DNA of 64,000 nt from Gymnopus androsaceus JB14 (lineage: Eukaryota > Basidiomycota > Agaricomycetes > Agaricales > Omphalotaceae): positions 3,275-67,274 of the forward strand of contig ML769560.1 in the NCBI GenBank assembly GCA_009733575.1, given 5' to 3'. Within the stretch, counting starts at the first letter, position 1; the number at the start of each line of letters is the position of its first letter. The translations under genes and the position numbers were made by a program. The notes beneath the pieces were generated by a model. That model was given only the letters and a program-made list of their open reading frames with translations, was not told where the DNA came from and ran no database searches. This document shows positions 10,783-21,649 of this stretch, in pieces.

Positions 10783-11778
10783 CTGCTGTGTCAAGATGTG
10801 TAAACATTGAATGTATATTGTTCAACCAATCGGTTATACTCTGGCCCTTGCATTTTCGAACGAAAGGTGTGAAAAAAGCACAATGGTTTTAAACGAGATG
10901 TGAATGTACAAATGGTAAGATTTGGGGATACAAGAAAGTGGTAAGGTGATACAAGAAGATGGTAAGGGCATACAAGATGAGCAACACTGAGCGACACCAA
11001 TGCAACAAGGTAACTAAGTAGTACATGTTCGAATTTAAGCTTTAACACTCAATGCAGAGTGATCTGAATATTCGGCCCAATGCTCACGAAGGGCCTATTT
11101 GTGTCAATTTTTGATTTTAAAGACACAGGAACAGAGACTCACTCATCTGGCACACGCAGAATTTCAGAAGGAAAATCTCCCAGCACCTCAATTACAAATC
11201 TCCACCGATGCATTTCGTCCCGCAGATCATAAGAAAAACATCAAGGTGGCAGTTGATGCATTGGCCAGATTTGAGCAGCTTCTCCATACCAAGAGCCTTG
11301 GTATGCCCAATTTCTTATTCCTGGCTCCTGTGATATAATTGTTTTTGGTAGAGATTTCAATAGCATGAGCTTGAAGAAACAAGACAAGATTATCAAGTTT
11401 GTTCAAGTCCATAGGTAGCAAGCAGAAGGTCCATTCCGGAGCCTGTGTTTGCCCAGGGCATCTAAAAGGACTCTCTTCATTGCACTGGCAGTAGTTCTCT
11501 TGAGGGCTCAAAAAAGACTGATGCAATCAGAGGGGAATTGAAGCTTGTAATCCTCAATCAAAAGGCAAGACAGTAAGTCTGTCTTGATGTTCTTCTTACC
11601 AGCAATGTAACAAACTCAAAGATCTACACCAGTCTTGAGCACAATTGCAGAAATAGCAAGAAGGATTGCATCAAATAATATTGACTAAAGACTCAGAAAA
11701 TACGCAGCTTGAATGGAAGATTTCAGAAATCTAGATAATACTACTCAGTACATCTTGTAATAACTTCTGCAACTCTAT
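10783..11778. other. Mostly unassigned; weak minus-strand coding remnant
   Basis: A/G-rich sequence with short GGTAAG/ATACAAGA repeats at 10910-10980. A minus-strand open frame at 11227-11526 contains QENYCQCNEESPFRCPGQTQ, which looks protein-like but matches no domain I recognise. A segment of about 45 bp (11268-11312) reappears nearly identical and inverted at about 29496-29541. No gene model is supported. Confidence 0.3.
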
Positions 11779-14700
11779 TTAGTGATCCCCAAAGAGCAAT
11801 GGGGTATGCCTCAAAGTCTTTACATTGCCATCCTTCATCCATACACCCTTCTCTTCTGCTTCCTTGTCCCATTTTGCAAAATTATCTATATGGTTATGAT
11901 ATCTGGCCATTTTGCATAATCCATGCTCAACAATGATAAAAGGATGTTCATCGTATCTCAAATACATTTTATCTGCATCTGAAAGATGGAATAACAAGTG
12001 GTCATGAACTATGGCTAATGCACAATAAATGTCAGTTTTGTAGGTGAGAGTAAAGCCTATATCAACCAAGCCATTGTATACCCCTAGGCTAGGACTTTGG
12101 GCAACAAAGTCCACAACCTCATTTAACAATAGAGGTAAGCATATTTTCTGTAGTCACAAGTTCACAGTTGCCTGATATGATATTAACTCAGTGCAGAATT
12201 CATCTATATCTAGCAACTGAATAAAGGCCAGAGTGTTGCTGAATGTGTGAAGCTACCCTTTATAATTATTAGAATCTTGGTTGAGTAAATCTCCCAAAAA
12301 GACAACCCAATGTTCCACTATGCCTGAAGCTTGGTACATAAGGAAAGCTTAACATAAGCCTGATCTTCTGGGTGTCTGACCTTGGGATAAGCAGAGAGTA
12401 GCAGATTGGGCTCATCCCAGACCTGCTAATTTGATATCTGATAAAAGCCTTCTTCAGATCCACACTTCTCATCACTGCAGAGCTCCCAAGTCTCCACAGC
12501 TAACAATCTACCCTTGCTTACCATAAACTGCTGGTTTTTTTGGATTGCCCTATCAAAGTGTTCCATACATCCCTCCAAGTTTCTAATACAGAAATCTGTT
12601 TCCAGGTTGAGAAATTTAGAGGTCCTTAAGCTTTGACCTGTCTGTCCCATTGAATGTCAACAGGTTACAGAGACCCATCCTATGATACAACTCAACCTCC
12701 AGAAGTTTTGACTTAACCAGTGCAGCTGTCTGTAATTTATGTTGCATGATGTTTCAGTGATCTGGGTTGCTGAATTCTACAACAAAGTTGAACAGCATGT
12801 CTATCATGTGGATGGATATCAACAAAACACCTAGCAAGTTGCTTGTATACAACTGGGAGCCCATACTCCTTGTTAATGCCTCTCTTAGAATGACTGAAAG
12901 AGCTCCAAAGCATGGAGCAGAGTTATCAGGTAGCAAACAAGCTTGGTTCACAACACCTTCAGCCAATAACTTGGATTTGCAATGATGGGTTTATTGCTTT
13001 CGCTGGAACCAAGTTTTAGTAATATTCATCTTCCGATATGAACCTCCCATTCTGGAGCTCAAGGTAACAATGACAAACAAAGTCTCCAGGATGCTCTGCC
13101 TCATGCTTGATGCCATCCTTTGGAAGCATCTCCCATATGAACATCTCAAGTGGTGCCAGGACACCATCCTTGTCTTTCTCTATAGCCTTCCAGAGATGCT
13201 TTTCCCTAACCTATCCTCCATCAAAGATAACATGAGGATGCTGCATCAGCTTTGCCATGCCAGAGAAAGCGCAGATAGATTTGGTTTTGATGACAATTGC
13301 AGATATGTGATATAACAGCACCCTGCACAATGTACCATTGCAGGGGAGACATTTCCTTTGTTTTCCCTACTGCATCTGAGTCAATCACCTCCTGGAGTTT
13401 TGGCTTAATAAACAGATTCAGGATGGTGCAGGTGAAACAGAGTTTGGACTCAAGCCGTACATCCTTGGGCATATCAACCTTGCATGGCAATAAAGTGGGA
13501 TCATGGAGATATGACTGAGTGTCAGGGAACAAGACTTATGTCAGGGGGATGACAAGCAGTTTGTTGCTGGTGCTGAACTTTGTTGATTGGTCAGGCTGTG
13601 TTTCTTTTTGATGTTTAGATCCTGACCTAGTACCTAATGACTTTTCTATCTTGGCTAGACTATTCTGATAGGATCTGTAGTCCTTGCAACATTGTGTGAT
13701 GTACAAGACTATATGCCAGACCTGGGAAGCCCGTCTGATTGCTAAACAAGATTTCTCCCAGTTGTGGCAATGCTTTCATCATGAAGTCATGAATAATAAT
13801 GTAGCTGTGACAGCATTCCCAGTTCCATGCAGCACTCTCCACATTATTACATCTGTGGTGTTGCTTGCACACTGAAGCATAGCCTGCATGCTTCTGTCCA
13901 GATTTGTGGTTTCTAAAGGCAACAGAGAGGATGGAATGGATAAAGGTGAGATTTGCAACAATTCTCTATAATGGTTATAAAATTTCTGGATGTGGGCCAT
14001 CTGCAAATACAGATCCTATATTTTATTGACCTTTCTGGGCCATGCATACTGTTCAGATTGAGTCATTGCATTGTAGTGAGACTCAAAAGCAGTAAGAGCA
14101 TCTGAGAGTTTCTTCACTGAAAGGATGTCTCAAATATGTTCCAGGCCTTTCTTGGATATACCTGCGACTTTATTGTTGGTAGCTGGAGGTTTATCCAACA
14201 TCACTTCAGGAGAATCCAATACATAGAGCTTGTAAAGACTAGGAGCAGTTCTAGACACTATTCAGCTCAATGCAAACAAAACAACATCCGAGTTTCACTC
14301 ACTGTTCAAGCTGTTTCTTCTCAACCATACTTTTATCCATTGAGTAACTCTTCCAACAAACAGCAAACTTCCAATGGTGTTTGTCCTTGTCCCATATCTG
14401 TCAATATACAAAATGAGGTGCAAACACTAATGTTCAGAAAGCAAGAGAGATGTACGTGGTTAATGATTCAAGTGATCTTGTACTGCTCATTCTTGCCCTT
14501 ATCATCCTCATCCTTATCTTCACTCCCTGTGTCATCAGCATTGTTGTCCTCTCCTATATCATCATTTTCTAGTACATCCTCCTTATTATTATAGGCAACA
14601 AGTCTGGCACTCTTCTGAGAGAGAAATTCCTGAGATACCTCTCGAATTTGCTTTTTAGACTTCTGCTTAGCTGGCAACTTTCCAGATAACAATTGTGGAG

Positions 14701-14868
14701 GAGTGGTGGATTGTGCTCCAGGTAGATGTTCAACACTGACTTTGGAATGGCCTTGACTAAAAGATCAATATCTTTAGAAGCAACCTCTGTGTCTTTTTCT
14801 GGTAGATCTATATCCATCTCCTTATTAAAGTATTGCATAAAGACATCCCAATTCCCTTTGGTCAACAT

Positions 14869-15039
14869 CCTGAGTGAGGGGAGATGTCACATCAATTGTA
14901 TGTTATGTTATGAATGCTAGGGAATCTATACCATTTGGCACCTTCCACATCATCAATCCAAATCTGATCACATCTCCCTAGAATAGTTTTGATCTTGACA
15001 TGCCAGTACACCTGCAGGCAACATATCACTGAATATGCA
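14869..15039. other. Spacer before solo LTR
   Basis: Part of the broken minus-strand locus with no clear reading frame. The 5-bp target copy ATGCA of the following LTR is at 15035-15039. Confidence 0.3.
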
Positions 15040-15371
15040 TGTTGGAATATCAGATTTTGATGTACAAGCTGGATACAGCTATGTCATGATGATATCATGT
15101 TTTCATCATATTTACATCATATCTATACTATATTTGCACCTTATATCACTATTGCATCATAGGTGATATCATTACTTCACATAGTATCCACTTACTATAT
15201 TTGATAGCTATGACATATGCTTTCTAGGAGTATAAATACAGGTTGTAGATAGACATGTACTTTACCTGTTTGCCTTAGGATCTTTGTCCCAAGATCCATA
15301 CAAGGTCAAACATTTATATCATTTGTCAATATCCTTGTCACCTTGCTGGTGTTATAAGGTGTATTCCTACA
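15040..15371 (+). mobile_element. Solo LTR of a Copia-type retrotransposon
   Basis: A 332-bp segment starts TGTTGGAATATC and ends GTATTCCTACA, with inverted TG...CA termini. It is flanked by a perfect 5-bp duplication ATGCA (15035-15039 and 15372-15376). A TATA-like TATAAATACA at about 15231 would fit an LTR promoter. The interior has repeated CATCATAT motifs. No internal retrotransposon sequence remains, so it arose by LTR-LTR recombination. Copia rather than gypsy is inferred from the termini and the size. Confidence 0.88.
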
Positions 15372-15376
15372 ATGCA

Positions 15377-16869
15377 AAATACCAACTGTTGAAAAAATCC
15401 AAAGTGGGCTATAAGGCATTCCATCTGATTACAGACTCATGAAAGGTAAATAATGGTCCGATAATGAAGCTATACAGCCATTTTATCAGATCACATGCCA
15501 GCTGTAAGTGATCATAAGGGCTTATGAGGGGCACATCCTCTGTAAGAATATATATAATGCTATGGACCCTTCATAGAAGAACAGGGATCCATAGCTAAGC
15601 TCAAATTTTAGGCTTTCAATCGAGTGTTCAGTCATGCGTCATGGGCACTTCTGAACTGAACTAAAATCCAAATTCGTCATGCATCATATGTGCCTCTGAA
15701 CTAATATCAAATCCATCATTTTTCTACCTAGATAATAAATTTTCCGTTCGCAGCTGTTTTTTTCCTCATGTACAGCTGCATTGGCTATCAAAAAATGCTG
15801 TACAATTAGCTATCATTGTTTCCTCAGCTCACAACAAACTATTTCAAGTATATTGTGCTCTGGACAAGCACTAAATTTGTGGTGAACTGAACTCAAATTT
15901 TTCTGCATCATGCATCATTGTGAACTGATGAACTGGTGGTGTCAATGCATCATGCATCATCCTGGATGAACACTCAATTGAAATGGTACAGTACATCTTA
16001 TATATTTAGCAGGTATTCTGTCAAAGAATGGTGTGATTCTGTCCACTTTGGAAGGAGATATTCAACTACAAAGTGCATTTGGTGGCCCACATATCCGTGA
16101 GAACAGAGCTCCACTGACATATATAATCCAACTCACCAGCATCAATTGACTTTGCTCTCTTAACCATTGGCCACCACGAGTCCATGACCCAACCACAATG
16201 AGTTGTCGAATGGACATTTTGGTGAATAGTTATGCTATGTATCATGTTGTGTTAAACTTGGTCAATGCTTCCTCACTGGGAAACTAGAAACCTGGTGAAT
16301 TGCTGTACACCTTTTGACAATGACAGCTAGTAGAGATTTTGGACACTTTCACACACATGCTCTTCACCATTTTCTGGGACCTCTGAATCAACATGTTTCT
16401 GGCTTGTATTTCACTGATGTTGACCTCCAATGGCACTCATCTTAGTCTTTCATATGCCTTAGAACCTCAAAGTATCATTGTCTCCATACTCCACCACTGC
16501 CTCTGAATTCTCTCTCTTTGCCTAGCCTGTTCTTGCTATCATCTTCTGGTACAGTGATTTGATTTTGTAGGATAACAATAAATCTATTTTCTTGTATCTA
16601 TCATTTGTGCTTGTGTGCATTGGCGATGGCACTATTATTATTATTATTATTATTATTTTGCTCCAGAATGGCACTTGGTTATGTGGACTCATGAGCCTTT
16701 ATGACCTTCGTAATCACCTATAACCTCTGTAATCCCAAATAGTGATGTTTTGGACATTATAAGGGGGTCACATACCTCACAAACTTATAATATGATATAC
16801 CTCACTATGTGTACAAATAACTCAGATCCTATTTTTGCAACAACACATGTCGCAATCAACCTACCTGCT
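15377..16869. other. Non-coding, with TGCATCAT-type repeats and (ATT)n
   Basis: No coding region is supported. Between about 15630 and 15965 the motif GTCATGCATCAT and its variants recur together with TGAACTGAACT, suggesting decayed short tandem repeats. A perfect (ATT)n microsatellite occupies about 16634-16658. The segment interrupts the large decayed minus-strand gene. Confidence 0.4.
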
Positions 16870-17099
16870 TGTTGGTAGAGCTCCAAACATGGTTCAGGAT
16901 CCTGCTAATGGGTACCATCTTCTCTTAGAGGTGGCACGAATATGTACTCGAGTATATTCGTCATTCGTGTCACAAATATTTACTTACAAAATTAACTATT
17001 TATACTCGGATAAATATTCGAGTATCTTCAGTTATAAACACTTGAGTAATGAATATACATGAATACAAGTATTTCGGGACAAATACTCGAATATACTCA

Positions 17100-17171
17100 C
17101 TACCCGGAAAAGTAACTGGAATTTTTTGTGCCGGGCTGGCCAGCAAAAATTCCGGTTACTTTTCCGGGTAG
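17100..17171. repeat. 72-bp hairpin (foldback) element, copy 1
   Basis: The arms CTACCCGGAAAAGTAACTGG and its complement (CCGGTTACTTTTCCGGGTAG) fold into an almost perfect stem around a GC-rich centre GCCGGGCTGGCCAGC. A diverged element of exactly the same length and layout lies at 43521-43592. It is nested in the hAT element. Confidence 0.85.
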
Positions 17172-17333
17172 CCAGTATTCATTGAAAAAGTTATATTCAA
17201 AAAAAAATACAATTGACTTATGTACTTAGCTGTTTAAGTACATTTATGGATAAATAAACTTAGTATAAGTTTTGGAACATTGTTTGGATAGGTATATACA
17301 TGTATGGTTAGGTAAATGTAACAAAATCCATAT

Positions 17334-17432
17334 GGCTTAGTGGTTGTAAGTGGTTGTCGGCACCAACTCTGGATTAAGGCCAGGCCTTCCGACAATAGCT
17401 AACCAGCTGAGTTCAATTCCCGGATATGCCAA
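17334..17432 (+). repeat. tRNA-derived segment (pseudo-tRNA or SINE head)
   Basis: It has an A-box-like TGGCTTAGTGGTTGTAAGTGG and a B-box-like GAGTTCAATTCCC at the right distance. The 5' strand CCATAT can pair partly with the 3' strand ATATGCC. The long central part would correspond to the extra arm of a class II tRNA (Leu/Ser type). Mismatches in the acceptor stem argue against a working tRNA. It lies inside the hAT element, so it is a passenger or a SINE insertion. Confidence 0.45.
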
Positions 17433-18160
17433 AATTGTATATATGTATTGTAGCTGTTTTGATACATATTGAGTACTAATAGTGAACTTATAAGTACTTT
17501 TAAGTTGTTATTTCTATGCCCAAGTCAAGTATTAGCTATCTACAAGTATTCGTGAATATTTGCAATTAAATGACCACGAATATTTGTGGTTCTGAAACAG
17601 ATATTTCCACTCAAGTAAACATTTGTGTCACGAATATATTCGTCAAAAAAATTACTCTATTCACAAATAACAAATACCAAATATCCGTGAATATTTTCAA
17701 ATATTCGCTATTCGTGCCCATCTCTATCTTCTCTGGAAGCAAACTTTCATTGACCAGCTCCTCTTCCTCTACTTCTTTGTCTTCTCCCACACTGACAGCT
17801 GAGCTGATGGGTGCATATTCAGCTATACCAAATCTCAATGCCTTTGCCTTGATCTTGTCTTGCAGAGATTTCATCTGCTTAAAATAATGCAACTTTGTGA
17901 GTGGAAGCAGATAGTGGTAACAGGTTTTGAGGTGATATTTATAATAGCCTTTGTAGAGCACCATATTACACATTTGGTCAATGTTAGAGGGATCCAAGAG
18001 GGATCTATTGGATAAGGAATAATACTTTGCAAAGCACCTGAAGTGTCCTCAAATGATACTCCAGCTACAAGATCCTTGAATGGAATTTCCAGTTTTAGGT
18101 CACTCTGCACAAGATTATCCATGAGCGTCAGAACATGCTCCCATGCAAGACATGTCATGG

Positions 18161-19564
18161 CCTCCTGCTGCTATTCTCAAAAAATGTTGACCATCCTGAG
18201 TGAAATTGAGTGATTTTGACATACTGGACCCCAGAGTTCCATGGTTCCCAAAATAACTCTCAGGAGAAACACATATGGCAGCGTATCAATCAACCACCTG
18301 GGTGCTCTGGTAAAGCACAATCCCTACATGGGTAACAAGTTCAGCATAAGGATACAGACACAAACCTGGAAGCAAAAGATACTCAGAAGCAAAAGATTTG
18401 GTTTTTGAGGCACATAGAACAGCTTTCATGACACAGTTTTTTTTTCTACAGGGCCTCCAGGGATTTACAAGTATGACTATAGTAGTATCATGCTACAAAA
18501 ATCTACATAATATCCTTATACACTTGCAGTATAACAAAAATGCAACTTTTTTTGAATAATAAAATATGTAGTATTTTGGGGCATAGAAGACATTCAAAAT
18601 ACTCTAGGGACATAGTGGGTTTTGTTGCAAACAATCCCAAATGGTCCTGCATACTTAATGGTACAATTAATCCAAACTTTTGCTTCTAGGTTTTTAGCAC
18701 TTTTTGGCAGGAAAGACAAGATTAGTTTATTATGGCTCTCAGAGATGTTCATAAAATCTCATAAAATCAGGTTATCTCTTTTGCCTGATTTGTAACTCAT
18801 AACAAAAAAAAAAGATCATGGAAAACCATGAAGAATTGCATTGAATATATTAATTTATCCAAAATCTTTTACATCCAGGTTTGCATCTATACACTGCTTG
18901 AATATCCTTGAGGAAGGCAAGTAGCTCCTCAACATGCTCAGTGCCTTCTGGAACCCAGGGATAAGATCCCGAGTGCATATCTCTGGCACAAAACATCATG
19001 AAAACTATCCAGGTGCCTTTATCAGCCTCATGGCAATATAGGCCAAACCATCTTAGAAGAAAAGGTCCAGGATCAGATCCTTGAAAGCAATGTCAAATCC
19101 CATTCTGTTTGATTCTAGCAAGTAGCATACTTTTAGGTAGACAAAGAAAAAGAATAAATAAAGTTGGTCAGGCAACATGATCTGATCTGTCAATATGCCA
19201 TTGCCCTTGAAGGGTCCTGTTAAGCCCATGCAGCCCAGATTGAAGTAGTGGAAAATTGATCACAAATCAATTGTGAGAATTGATCAATGTCAATTGATTG
19301 ATGATCTGGATTGGACCTTTGAAGTAACAGGACTTGGCAAAGCTATTAGCAACACCCTTAACATACTGTAGTTTGTCCCAGAGAAAACTGGTAGAAAAAG
19401 GACAGAGCAGAGTGAGCAAGCACACAGCCACAAATTGATTGCAATGTTAATTGATTGATCAGCTGAGATGTCAGAATAAAGACTAAAGAAAATCAGCTAG
19501 GCTAAGTTGATTTTCAAACTGAAGTTACAATACATGGTATACTATTTAAATACTAGTCAGTTTG
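18161..19564. other. Unassigned, weak minus-strand coding traces
   Basis: AT-rich DNA without a clear gene. Around 18880-19130 the minus strand reads ESNRMGFDIAFKDLILDLFF followed by more protein-like sequence with stops. This is weakly reminiscent of the block LKLEIPFKDLVAGVSFED in the neighbouring decayed gene, so it may be a diverged duplicate. Nothing else is supported. Confidence 0.3.
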
Positions 19565-19686
19565 CCTCTGCCTTTCTCTCTTAGAAGGAGATGATAAGGT
19601 TAGTCAAAACTCAGACCAGAGGTCAATAAATCCAGAGGTCCATAAATTAACTGGATTATGAAGTGCTGTACTGTACAGGTACATCA
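19565..19686 (+). repeat. Dispersed ~110-bp repeat, copy A
   Basis: Starts CCTCTGCCTTTCTC, contains GGAGATGATAAGGTTAG and CCAGAGGTCCATAAATTAA, and ends GTACAGGTACATCA. It carries an internal partial duplication of the AGAGGTC..ATAAAT segment. Two other copies are at 21152-21257 and 57790-57879, all in the same orientation. A purine run followed by TGATAAGG would also suit a polypurine tract plus LTR start. Confidence 0.8.
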
Positions 19687-21151
19687 GTAGCATAAGAAGA
19701 TATTGCCACATTGTTTTTGTATTGTTCCATTCCTAAGCACCTGTAAAACAGTATCTTGAGGCCAAACCTTCTGTTGCTGAAAGGTTTACAGCTAGTCCGG
19801 TTGCCAGCAAGGTCACTGCATGCATTACAATGTATTCATAAATCAAGGAGTACAAGGAGTTCACAGCCTCACAGATCTGGGGAAACTCTTTTGGCTGCCT
19901 CTGTATGGTTTAAGCCACCACATGATAGCCAGAAAATCCATTGGTTCACTCACTGTCAAGAAATATTGTGATTGGAAAGACAATAGTTGGTACAATTTAT
20001 TCAATGAGCAGTAAGGTATATATTTGGCTATATTTTATCAATTTAACTGCTATTTGAGGAAGCTTCTTAATCTTGTATCACCATCCTCTTGACTTTTTCC
20101 CATGGTTACATGGCAGATTTTTGTAGTGGAGGCTGCATCAAGCAAGGGGGCAGGTTAGCTACCTTCAGAGTCAGCAGGATAGCTTGCTAGTTCCAATACT
20201 ACTTCCCCAAGAGGCTCTGGATTGGCAAATTGGGTGATTTGCTGGCATGCATCTGGATGCCCCTCTGTTGCCTATGGACATGCTCTTCCTTCCTTGGCTT
20301 TTTCACACCCTCTGATCACCCACTCACACTCATTGCTTTTTACCTTTGGAACCATGCTTCCACCCACATCCTAATTCTATCCAAATCTCTTTGTTGGCCC
20401 AGGCTCATGGTATGTAGTACCAGGACCCACACATGATTTTTATCCAGTATGTTCTTAACCAACTGTTTCTCAGAAGCCCAGGCCTACTGCAGGGCATGGT
20501 GCCCCTGGTCTGCTGCCTAGACTTGCCACCTGAAAAAATAGGCTGTATGAATGTGCAGATGCACAGTGGTGGCATGTGCCTGTCTACTGTTAGACGAAAG
20601 ACTTTCATTGGGAGAGTTATGGGACTATGGGGACTGGAAGAGTATGGGAAGGAGGATTCCAATTTGTTGGATTGGGCTGTGATTTTCTTTTTATCCACTT
20701 TGGCAATTTCTTCCCTGCAAGACATCTCAAGTCTCAATGCAACTTGTAGCAGTTATGAACTTTCATTTGTTTACATATGTCAAGATCTCCCTTATATACA
20801 TGTAGTAGTATACTGCCTACCATATCCCTCAGGACCATGGGCAATAAACAAGGATTCAAAAATAAATAAATAAATAAATAAATAACTGCTATTTCATGTC
20901 TTGAAGGCTCAGTAGAAGCTCCAAGGTGGATCATCCTGTTGTTTGCAACTTTGTTGCTGTAATCATACTCATCCTCAGAGAGGATGATGGTATTAATGAT
21001 ATCCACTGGCCACCTACACCTGGATGTAAACCTTTGGATGAAAGTATTCATTTGGATAGTGAGGCTAATGTCTTGATCACACTCAAAAGACCCACACCAA
21101 AGGCAGGCAGGCACATTCAGTTCAACTCCAGCTTCACAGATTGTATCTGAG
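19687..21151. other. Unassigned segment between two direct repeats
   Basis: Lies between copies A and B of the dispersed repeat. The minus-strand open frames at 20405-20737 and 20734-21114 look partly protein-like (for example IINTIILSEDEYDYSNKVAN) but have no recognisable domain. An (AATA)n microsatellite sits at about 20855-20884. The direct-repeat flanks could mark a small element, but I could not prove it. Confidence 0.3.
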
Positions 21152-21257
21152 CCTCTGCCTTTCTCACTCAGAGAGAGATGATAAGGTTAGCCAAAACTCA
21201 GCCCAGAGGTTCATAAATTAAGTGGATCATGAAGTGCTATATTGTACAGGTACATCA
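21152..21257 (+). repeat. Dispersed ~110-bp repeat, copy B
   Basis: Same sequence as the copy at 19565-19686, without its internal duplication. It starts CCTCTGCCTTTCTCACTCAG and ends GTACAGGTACATCA. Confidence 0.8.
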
Positions 21258-21649
21258 CAACCTACGACACTAGGTTCATTTATAAATTGCTACTATTACA
21301 ACAAATTGCTTATGTCTACAAATTTGGCTAATTGTAAGAGCATTAGTTTACAAAACATCTACGACTTGCTAGTCAATACACACTGAGATGTGCTCCGCCT
21401 TTTCCATCCCAATTAGTTACCATCCCAATTTGTCTTTCATTTTTACAGTCATCCAAATGAGTTGGGGATTGGGTTTAAATCAAAAATTTGCTCCGAATCA
21501 ATACTAAGGTCAATTCTGGCCTAGATTTCAAGTACAAAATAATTTTTACGACTTTTTTTATCCTTGCCGACCAGCATCAAATTGAACTATTGATTGCATG
21601 TGTAAATTGACATCATGAGGTAGTATGACTACATCATGAAGTAGTATGA
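21258..21649. other. 3' flank of KDZ transposase, nothing recognised
   Basis: AT-rich sequence downstream of the KDZ reading frame; a direct repeat TGACATCATGAGGTAGTATGA-like motif is doubled near 21610-21655. The terminal inverted repeat of the KDZ element was not identified. Confidence 0.3.

Larger units (their letters stand above)
16926..17726. mobile_element. Non-autonomous hAT element, 801 bp
   Basis: The ends are TAGAGGTGGCACGAATA and, in complement, TAGAGATGGGCACGAATA, the hAT-type TAGNGNTGGNC terminus. A perfect 8-bp duplication TCTTCTCT flanks it (16918-16925 and 17727-17734). The sub-terminal parts are rich in CGAATATT-like motifs. There is no transposase. It is inserted in an exon of the large minus-strand gene: with one target copy removed, the minus-strand frame runs from ELVNESLLPEK into MVPISRILNHVWSSTNK. 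A 72-bp hairpin and a tRNA-like segment are nested inside. Confidence 0.9.
11779..18160 (-). pseudogene. Large decayed minus-strand gene, family unknown
   Basis: Coherent protein-like blocks occur in minus-strand order. They are EHVLTLMDNLVQSDLKLEI (17871-18158), KGYYKYHLKTCYHYLLPLTK with an acidic tail EDKEVEEEELVNESLLPEK (17735-17997), and its continuation at about 16870-16917. Then come NWDVFMQYFNKEMDIDLPEK (14569-14868), MQMAHIQKFYNHYRELLQI (13779-14006), SPLQWYIVQGAVISHICNC (13221-13532), EMFIWEMLPKDGIKHEAEHP (about 13020-13200), and a C-terminal block VYNGLVDIGFTLTYKTDIYC (11779-12129). Stops (for example TAA at 13016-13018) and frameshifts separate them. A solo LTR and a hAT MITE are inserted. 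I recognise no domain. It may be more than one gene. Confidence 0.45.
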
